Positions 5,706 to 9,777 of a stretch of DNA of 9,777 nt are shown in pieces (position 1 is the first letter of the stretch; every line of letters starts with the position of its first letter). A model generated the notes under the pieces. The model ran no database searches and was not told where the DNA came from. It saw nothing but the letters and a program-made list of their open reading frames with translations. Source of the stretch: Anaerolineae bacterium (GTDB lineage Bacteria; Chloroflexota; Anaerolineae; B4-G1); the NCBI GenBank assembly GCA_030612585.1, contig JAUWNP010000165.1, positions 1 through 9,777 on the forward strand, written 5' to 3'. The translations under genes were made by a program, and so were the position numbers.

Positions 5706-7136
5706 CTATTGCAAGGGATTGAAATAGTTGTAGGTGGCAGTAGCGATGTTGGCTATAAGGGATGCACTTTCCTCCCATTCCAGCCACTCAGGGCGATAGA
5801 AAAAGACCACCAGCACAAAATCGCCGCCCGGGCTGAATACAAGCGCCGCGTCGGCGTGCGTGTCACTGGTCCAGCCGTGTTTGTGCGCTACGCTGGTTCC
5901 CACTGGAACCCCGGCCTCGATGAGGCTATCAATACGGTTCATAGCCATCCACTCGATCATCTGCCCACACTCATCAGCGGTAAAAGCACCAGGGTAAGCA
6001 GCCATCAGTGCACCGCCGCCGTGGCTGCACTGATAGATCATCTCCAACAGCAACCCCACGTCCAGCGGTGTAGTCTGCATATAGGGATCAGGCTCGGTGG
6101 TGATGTCGGTACGGGAATTGGCCGGGGTGACGATAGTCGGCGGGATGCTCTCCTCCTCGTCGTAGGGGGTCGCCATGAAGGTATTGACCAACCCCAGGCG
6201 GAGCATCGAGTCGGTGAGGTTCTTGGCCCCCTGGTCCCCATCGCCGTCGTCAATGACGTCACGCAGCAACGAGTTGGCAGCGACATTCTCACTGAGTGTC
6301 ATCGTCTCACTGAGCAACCCGGTCATTTCGACGTCTGGACTACGGTCGAGGACGCGGTAGGTTTCTTCCAGGACGGCAATCTTGAGCACATCCAATCCAG
6401 CGTAGGCGACGTCAGCATTGATCCCCAATTCGTCCCCGGTTGTCAAACCCTTGACGAAGATGCCTGGTATCAGGCCTTCGTGACCATCCAGGAGAGACTG
6501 GAGTAACTGGCCCAGCACCTCCATATTCAGTGGTGGCGCTTCCTCCGTCCGCACGACCAATTCGACTTGCCGGTCGGTAGGCGAGACCAGGACGGCAGCG
6601 AGCCGGGCACGAGAGGCCTCGACGTCAAGTTCGCTACCTGGCTGGCCAACGCGGAAGGTCAGGCTGGCTGGGAGTGGGACCGGCTCCTGCGGCAGCCGAT
6701 CATACTGCCTGACGACGCGAGCCAGAAAGCCATCAAGCCGCTCGTCCGAGTAACTGACCGCCACAGAGATGTCCACTGGGTCGGGAGGGCGACGCAGAAG
6801 GTGAGCCATGAAGCCATTGAGCCCACCCCGTGCAGCCAGCACCGCGTCCAGATTGGCCTCTGTCTCCTCGGCGTTGTAGCGCAACTCGACGCTATCGAGG
6901 GACAGAGACAGCCGCTGCTCCTGGTACGTAAGTTCCACGGGTGTGGAAAAGGCCACTTCGAGAACATTCAGCACCTGTTCGCGCGTCTTCCCCTCCACCG
7001 GCATATCGGCCACTGTCATACCAGCGGGCAAGGTACGGCTGGCCGAGAGATAGTCGAAGTACTGCCAGGTGAGGAAGAGTGCAGCGACAGCGAGAATGAG
7101 AATGATCCAGGCAATACATCCGGTTATACGCCGCAA
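5706..7136 (-). CDS. Membrane-anchored class A beta-lactamase-fold protein, nucleophile replaced (probable pseudoenzyme)
   Basis: The 476-residue protein starts with an N-terminal membrane anchor (about residues 7-28, arginines in front). The next ~170 residues resemble the peptidoglycan-binding-type repeats found before VanW domains (A-G-M-T-V-A-D-M-P-V-E-G-K-T-R-E-Q at 38-54). A class A beta-lactamase/penicillin-binding fold (about 205-476) follows. Of its three active-site motifs, S-x-N (S282-E-N284) and K-x-G (K419-H-G421, in H-K-H-G-W-T) are present, but the S-x-x-K nucleophile motif reads D249-V-L-K252, codon GAT at 6392-6390. Serine acylation should therefore be impossible. The likely location is the outer face of the membrane, in a cell-wall binding or structural role. 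The start is TTG at 7136, chosen because GGAGG lies 7 nt upstream, the anchor begins right there, and no ATG or GTG precedes the anchor. It has its own promoter, so it is a separate unit from pyrG. Confidence 0.88.
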   Translation of the reverse strand: MRRITGCIAWIILILAVAALFLTWQYFDYLSASRTLPAGMTVADMPVEGKTREQVLNVLEVAFSTPVELTYQEQRLSLSLDSVELRYNAEETEANLDAVLAARGGLNGFMAHLLRRPPDPVDISVAVSYSDERLDGFLARVVRQYDRLPQEPVPLPASLTFRVGQPGSELDVEASRARLAAVLVSPTDRQVELVVRTEEAPPLNMEVLGQLLQSLLDGHEGLIPGIFVKGLTTGDELGINADVAYAGLDVLKIAVLEETYRVLDRSPDVEMTGLLSETMTLSENVAANSLLRDVIDDGDGDQGAKNLTDSMLRLGLVNTFMATPYDEEESIPPTIVTPANSRTDITTEPDPYMQTTPLDVGLLLEMIYQCSHGGGALMAAYPGAFTADECGQMIEWMAMNRIDSLIEAGVPVGTSVAHKHGWTSDTHADAALVFSPGGDFVLVVFFYRPEWLEWEESASLIANIATATYNYFNPLQ

Positions 7137-7166
7137 GGAATTCCCTCCACTTCGCAGATACAGGAG

Positions 7167-7195
7167 ATTATAGCACAGGTATGAGTGTGCGCCAA
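7167..7195 (-). promoter_or_regulatory. Strong sigma-70-type promoter of the beta-lactamase-fold gene
   Basis: The minus strand has TTGGCG (7195-7190), a 17-nt spacer and a perfect TATAAT (7172-7167) preceded by TGC, an extended -10 element. The inferred start near 7160 gives a leader of about 24 nt carrying GGAGG before the TTG start codon. It lies between the pyrG stop and the next gene, so that gene need not depend on pyrG transcription. Confidence 0.75.
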
Positions 7196-7201
7196 GCGTG
7201 C

Positions 7202-7227
7202 GCAGTCAGCCGCTAGCGGCTGACTGC
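7202..7227. repeat. 26-bp perfect palindrome over the pyrG stop codon
   Basis: The 13-nt arm GCAGTCAGCCGCT is followed immediately by its exact reverse complement, with no spacer. Its right end overlaps the last base of the pyrG stop. In RNA it would fold into a strong GC-rich hairpin, but no U-tract follows on the minus strand, so it is a poor intrinsic terminator. It could protect the 3' end of the pyrG message or act as a protein-binding site. It overlaps repeat copy B. Confidence 0.7.
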
Positions 7228-7233
7228 TAACTG
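7205..7233. repeat. Dispersed repeat, copy B (partner at 224-252)
   Basis: This segment aligns without gaps to 224-252 at 25 of 29 positions (GTCAGCCGC, GCTGAC and GCTAACTG are identical). It runs into the 3' end of pyrG, so the stop codon and the last residues (D-S-S) lie in or beside repeat sequence. In this copy the variable middle makes the palindrome at 7202-7227 perfect; in copy A it does not. Confidence 0.6.
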
Positions 7234-8846
7234 CTGTCTAGCGCGCCCTCGTACCGGGCGACGGCCGCAGCGATGAAGGCGTTGAAAAGAGGATGAGGCC
7301 GGTTGGGGCGAGACCTGAACTCAGGGTGAAACTGACTACCGATCATAAAGGGATGATCGGCCAGTTCGGCGATCTCGATCAGTCGCCCGTCAGGTGAGAG
7401 CCCGCTAAACACGAGCCCCGCCTCTGCCAGCATGTCACGGTAGGCGTTGTTCACCTCGAAGCGGTGACGATGCCGCTCCTGAACCTCCGACTCACCGTAG
7501 GCCGCGGCCGCTTTCGTCCCAGGCACCAGGCGGCAGGGATACAAGCCCAACCGCATCGTGCCGCCCAGATCCACGATCGTTCGCTGCTCGGGCATCAGGT
7601 CAATCACAGGATACCTGGTGTGAGGGTCAAACTCGGTGCTGTTCGGTTCCTCGCTGCCCAGGACATGACAAGCCAGTTCGATGATCATCACCTGCAAGCC
7701 CAGGCACAGCCCCAGGTAGGGAACCCCGTTCTCTCGCACCCAACGCGCTGTGGCGATCTTGCCTTCGATGCCCCGGTAGCCAAAGCCGCCGGGCACGACC
7801 ACGCCGGCCATCTTTTCCAGTTCATCCCAGCCCCGGCCACGCTCAAGTTCCTCGGAACTGACGTAGTGCACAGCGGCGTCCCACCCGTGTGCCAGGGCTG
7901 CGTGGCACAGCGCCTCACGCACACTGATGTAGGCGTCGTGGAGTTCGACGTATTTGCCGACGATGGCAATGGGCAGCGACGGCTTGGGAGTGCGGATGCG
8001 AGCCACAAGTTCGCGCCACTCCCCCAGGTCAGGGGCCTCCGTCTCCAGCCTCAGCCGCTCGACGATGAAGTCGCCCAGACCGGCATCCTCCAGGATCAGT
8101 GGTATCTCATACAGCACCGGCGCGGTCACCAGCGGGACGACGGCCCGCTGCTCGACGTCGCAGAAAAGCGCGATTTTGTCACACAGCGCGCCATCCACCG
8201 GGTAGTCAGCGCGAGCGATGATAACGTCGGGCTGGATACCGATGGAACGCAGTTCGCGCACGCTGTGCTGAGTGGGTTTGGTTTTTAATTCACCGGTAGC
8301 ACCGATGTGGGGCAGGAAAGTGACGTGGATGTAAAGCGTGTTCTCAAACCCCACGTCCCGGCGCATCTGCCTCAACGCCTCCAAGAAGGGCAACCCCTCA
8401 ATGTCGCCGACCGTGCCGCCGACCTCGACAATCACCACCTCGGCTCCGCTCCGCTCGCCGACTAACGCGATGCACCGCTTGATCTCATTGGTGATGTGCG
8501 GGATGACCTGGATGGTGCCCCCCAGGAAGTCGCCCCGGCGCTCCCGGGCGATGACCTCCGCGTATACCTGGCCAGCAGTGACGTTGCTGGCCTGGGTCAG
8601 GTTCTCGTCAATGAAACGCTCGTAATGCCCCAGGTCCAGGTCGGTCTCGGCACCGTCGTCAGTGACGAATACCTCACCGTGCTGGTAGGGAGACATCGTC
8701 CCCGGGTCCACGTTGATGTAGGGGTCGAGTTTCTGGATGGAGACACGTACGCCCCGTGCCTTCAACACCCGGCCGACGGAAGCAGCCGCCACCCCTTTGC
8801 CCACACTGCTGATCACCCCGCCGGTGCAAAAAATATACTTACGCAT
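7227..8846 (-). CDS. pyrG: CTP synthase (glutamine-hydrolysing)
   Basis: PyrG makes CTP from UTP, ATP and glutamine, the last step of de novo pyrimidine nucleotide synthesis, in the cytosol. With the start at 8846 it has 539 residues, normal for the family (about 530-550). The N-terminal synthetase domain opens with [18 protein letters not shown], including the ATP-binding loop. The segment [20 protein letters not shown] is also characteristic. The C-terminal class I glutamine amidotransferase domain has P-G-G-F-G-Y-R-G, the nucleophile Cys381 in G-L-C-L-G-L-Q, and the catalytic pair H507/E509 in Q-F-H-P-E-F. An ATG at 8855 is a close alternative, adding three residues. A longer form from GTG 8945 adds about 30 unrelated residues and is unlikely. 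The probable promoter is at 9125-9153, upstream of a 36-codon ORF, so pyrG would be the second frame on that transcript. Confidence 0.97.
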   Translation of the reverse strand: MRKYIFCTGGVISSVGKGVAAASVGRVLKARGVRVSIQKLDPYINVDPGTMSPYQHGEVFVTDDGAETDLDLGHYERFIDENLTQASNVTAGQVYAEVIARERRGDFLGGTIQVIPHITNEIKRCIALVGERSGAEVVIVEVGGTVGDIEGLPFLEALRQMRRDVGFENTLYIHVTFLPHIGATGELKTKPTQHSVRELRSIGIQPDVIIARADYPVDGALCDKIALFCDVEQRAVVPLVTAPVLYEIPLILEDAGLGDFIVERLRLETEAPDLGEWRELVARIRTPKPSLPIAIVGKYVELHDAYISVREALCHAALAHGWDAAVHYVSSEELERGRGWDELEKMAGVVVPGGFGYRGIEGKIATARWVRENGVPYLGLCLGLQVMIIELACHVLGSEEPNSTEFDPHTRYPVIDLMPEQRTIVDLGGTMRLGLYPCRLVPGTKAAAAYGESEVQERHRHRFEVNNAYRDMLAEAGLVFSGLSPDGRLIEIAELADHPFMIGSQFHPEFRSRPNRPHPLFNAFIAAAVARYEGALDSS

Positions 8847-8873
8847 TGCTCTCATCCGACTTTCAAGAGAAGC

Positions 8874-8903
8874 GGGGAGGATCGCTCGGGGGCGACTCTC
8901 CCC
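8874..8903 (-). promoter_or_regulatory. Hairpin in the pyrG leader, just upstream of the ribosome binding region
   Basis: In the minus-strand transcript GGGGAG (8903-8898) pairs with CUCCCC (8879-8874). After one A-C mismatch and a G-U pair, UCGC/GCGA closes a 6-nt loop. The base of the stem is about 18-27 nt before the candidate start codons. The downstream bases (GCUUCUCUUG) are pyrimidine-rich but not a clean U-tract, so it may be a weak attenuator or simply an mRNA structure. Confidence 0.4.
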
Positions 8904-8935
8904 ACACATGAATGGAACTGACTTCACAACATCCG

Positions 8936-8958
8936 CTGAGCCCACAAATCTGGCTCAG
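8936..8958 (-). promoter_or_regulatory. Second leader hairpin with an alternative pairing partner
   Basis: CTGAGCC and GGCTCAG form a 7-bp stem with a 9-nt loop in the noncoding leader between the 36-codon ORF and pyrG. A further GAGCC copy in the transcript (plus-strand GGCTC at 8962-8966) could pair with the same downstream arm, so two mutually exclusive structures are possible. No regulatory outcome can be read from sequence alone. Confidence 0.3.
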
Positions 8959-8983
8959 ATTGGCTCTGTTCCCTCCACACAGG

Positions 8984-9094
8984 CTACGAAGTGCCTACAG
9001 AAAAGCAGCCAAGTCCTCGGCTGTCCGCGTCAGGCGTGCTGGCCTGCAGATCTCGTAGCCGATCTACCAGCAGTTCCGTGCGTGACTTCGCCAT
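8984..9094 (-). pseudogene. 36-codon ORF, truncated roadblock/LC7-like start or leader ORF ahead of pyrG
   Basis: An ATG at 9094 preceded by AAGGAG (6 nt gap) opens a frame reading M-A-K-S-R-T-E-L-L-V-D-R-L-R-D-L-Q-A-S-T-P-D and stopping at TAG 8984-8986. The first ~22 residues resemble the N-terminal helix of roadblock/LC7 proteins as I remember them (an L-R-D-L-x-A-S-T-P-D motif). The following hydrophobic strand and the rest of the ~120-residue fold are absent. A +1 shift near codon 23 gives R-T-A-E-D-L-A-A-F-L and then stops, so no simple frameshift restores a full gene. A strong promoter sits about 24 nt upstream of the ATG. Readings, in order of preference: a gene remnant after a deletion, a genuine small protein, or a leader ORF influencing pyrG. 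The signals argue that it is translated. Confidence 0.5.
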
Positions 9095-9124
9095 CCTCGT
9101 CTCCTTAACCTATACCTGCGATGC

Positions 9125-9153
9125 ACTATATCACAAGTCCTGTGCAGTGTCAA
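9125..9153 (-). promoter_or_regulatory. Strong sigma-70 promoter upstream of the short ORF and pyrG
   Basis: The minus strand reads a perfect TTGACA (9153-9148), a 17-nt spacer and TATAGT (9130-9125), preceded by TGA, an extended -10. The expected start near 9118 leaves a leader of about 23 nt with a strong ribosome binding site for the 36-codon ORF. No comparable promoter is visible between that ORF and pyrG, so pyrG probably depends on this one. Confidence 0.8.
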
Positions 9154-9215
9154 ATGCTCCAAGCGCACGACGAAATCTCGAAAGGAATCCCGAAAATCCC
9201 CACCGTCGTCGCCGA

Positions 9216-9777
9216 CTAGGCGTCGGATGCACGAGAACCCGGTACTCGCCTACTCTGGCGGGACTTTACAGCCGCCGCCTCACGGATGCGCTCCCACGCG
9301 GTCTGGACCGCCGCCAGGTCCTCCGGTCGCTCGGGTACTTCTCCGTAGTGCACGGCGACGTAGGCTTCGGTAATGAGTGTCACGTCCTCACGGTTGTTGG
9401 GGAAAGAGCGCTCAAGAGTCGGCAGGTACTCGTATGGGGTCTCGTAGGGAACGCGGGGGTAGCCCCGCTCTGCGGCCAGAGCGCCCATATGGGCATAGAT
9501 GCGGCGGATCGTCATAGCGGCGAGGACCCGCCCCACGAGGGAGCGGCTCAAGGCGGCGGCTGCCCCGCCCAGTCGGCGGCGTCCACGCCGCAGCACGTCG
9601 CGCAGGCGGCGGCGCAGATGCACCCCCTCCCACACCGCCTCACGCTCCTCGCCACGACGCCGCCCGGCCCGCACACGCAGCCGACGGAGTGAGAGAGCCA
9701 CCAGCAACAGCAGGAATAGCACCCCTACGATGATGCCGACCGCCCTCGCCAGCGCCAGTTGGTCGGCTGTGAAGAGC
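9216..9777 (-). CDS. DUF4129 membrane protein, C-terminal part (N-terminus outside the window)
   Basis: The frame is open to the right edge, so only the last ~186 residues are seen. A membrane helix near the edge (A-V-G-I-I-V-G-V-L-F-L-L-L-L-V-A-L) is followed by a very arginine-rich stretch of about 45 residues, as expected on the cytoplasmic side. A DUF4129-like domain comes next: R-G-Y-P-R-V-P-Y-E-T-P-Y-E-Y-L, then L-I-T-E-A-Y-V-A-V-H-Y-G and a final A-W-E-R-I helix. In many bacteria DUF4129 forms the C-terminus of membrane transglutaminase-type proteins with extracellular catalytic domains, but that part cannot be checked here. A GTG at 9722 lies inside the membrane helix and is not the start. 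A small inverted repeat overlaps the stop, without a T-tract. The gene ends about 60 nt before the promoter of the next unit. Confidence 0.8.
   Translation of the reverse strand, partial: LFTADQLALARAVGIIVGVLFLLLLVALSLRRLRVRAGRRRGEEREAVWEGVHLRRRLRDVLRRGRRRLGGAAAALSRSLVGRVLAAMTIRRIYAHMGALAAERGYPRVPYETPYEYLPTLERSFPNNREDVTLITEAYVAVHYGEVPERPEDLAAVQTAWERIREAAAVKSRQSRRVPGSRASDA

Noticed and set aside
5709..6506. 265-codon plus-strand frame opposite the beta-lactamase-fold gene
   Set aside because: The minus-strand gene has an anchor, motifs, promoter and ribosome binding site; the antisense frame has none of these.
7202..7227. Intrinsic terminator for pyrG
   Set aside because: The stem is strong, but there is no T-tract on either side on the minus strand; the next bases are GC-rich.
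7464..8288. 274-codon plus-strand frame opposite pyrG
   Set aside because: It is antisense to a strongly conserved enzyme, rich in His/Gln/Arg as expected of an antisense shadow in GC-rich DNA, and shows no domain.
8856..8945. Longer pyrG start at GTG 8945 adding about 30 residues
   Set aside because: The extra residues match nothing in CTP synthases, run through the leader hairpins, and the family start aligns with the ATG at 8846.
8991..9692. 233-codon plus-strand frame over the short ORF and the DUF4129 gene
   Set aside because: It is antisense to the DUF4129 domain and to a strong promoter, with no domain or start signal of its own.
9216..9722. Complete 168-residue protein starting at GTG 9722
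   Set aside because: The frame continues upstream to the window edge and the GTG falls inside a membrane helix, so the visible part is a C-terminal fragment.

Overview
The window looks like a piece of a moderately high-GC bacterial chromosome, most likely from the Chloroflexota (Anaerolineae or Caldilineae type). This is inferred from gene style, not from a marker gene: a Ser/Thr kinase fused to a PQQ-like propeller, a VWA protein with the C-terminal helical tail I associate with that phylum, a small protein start resembling the roadblock/LC7 family, and short dispersed intergenic words. Every supportable gene lies on the minus strand, so transcription runs from high to low coordinates.

Reading from the right edge: (1) 9216-9777 is the C-terminal part of a membrane-anchored DUF4129 protein, probably the tail of a transglutaminase-type membrane protein. 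(2) A textbook sigma-70 promoter at 9125-9153 drives a 36-codon ORF with a strong ribosome binding site, which looks like the truncated start of a roadblock-type gene or a leader ORF. After a hairpin-bearing leader comes pyrG (CTP synthase, 7227-8846). (3) A 26-bp perfect palindrome overlaps the pyrG stop, followed by a second good promoter (7167-7195) and a TTG-initiated, membrane-anchored class A beta-lactamase-fold protein (5706-7136). Its Ser nucleophile position holds Asp.

(4) A third promoter (5600-5627) with a nearby palindrome precedes a tight five-gene cassette: Ser/Thr kinase with an eight-bladed propeller (3608-5575), PP2C phosphatase (2721-3584), J-domain/VWA fusion (1231-2715), zinc-ribbon/FHA protein (729-1238) and an 80-residue unknown protein (455-697). 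Gaps are 23, 5, -8 and 31 nt, so these are probably co-transcribed. Together they give a writer (kinase), an eraser (PP2C), a phosphothreonine reader (FHA) and a likely effector or adaptor that combines a metal-dependent protein-binding VWA domain with an Hsp70-recruiting J domain. I infer a cytoplasmic protein-quality or stress signalling module, related in composition to known kinase/PP2C/VWA triads.

(5) The cassette ends in about 325 nt of noncoding DNA with a dispersed repeat, a 15-bp inverted repeat pair and an intrinsic terminator (129-164). Directly against the T-tract of that terminator begins the middle of an Hsp20 alpha-crystallin domain (1-128), with no N-terminal part: a truncated small heat-shock gene running off the left edge.

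The most notable points are the J/VWA/kinase/PP2C/FHA cassette, the K-to-R change at the kinase VAIK lysine, the S-to-D change in the beta-lactamase-fold protein, the two truncated genes (Hsp20 and the roadblock-like start), and a repeat shared by two intergenic sites 7 kb apart. No tRNA, rRNA, CRISPR array or transposase was seen.
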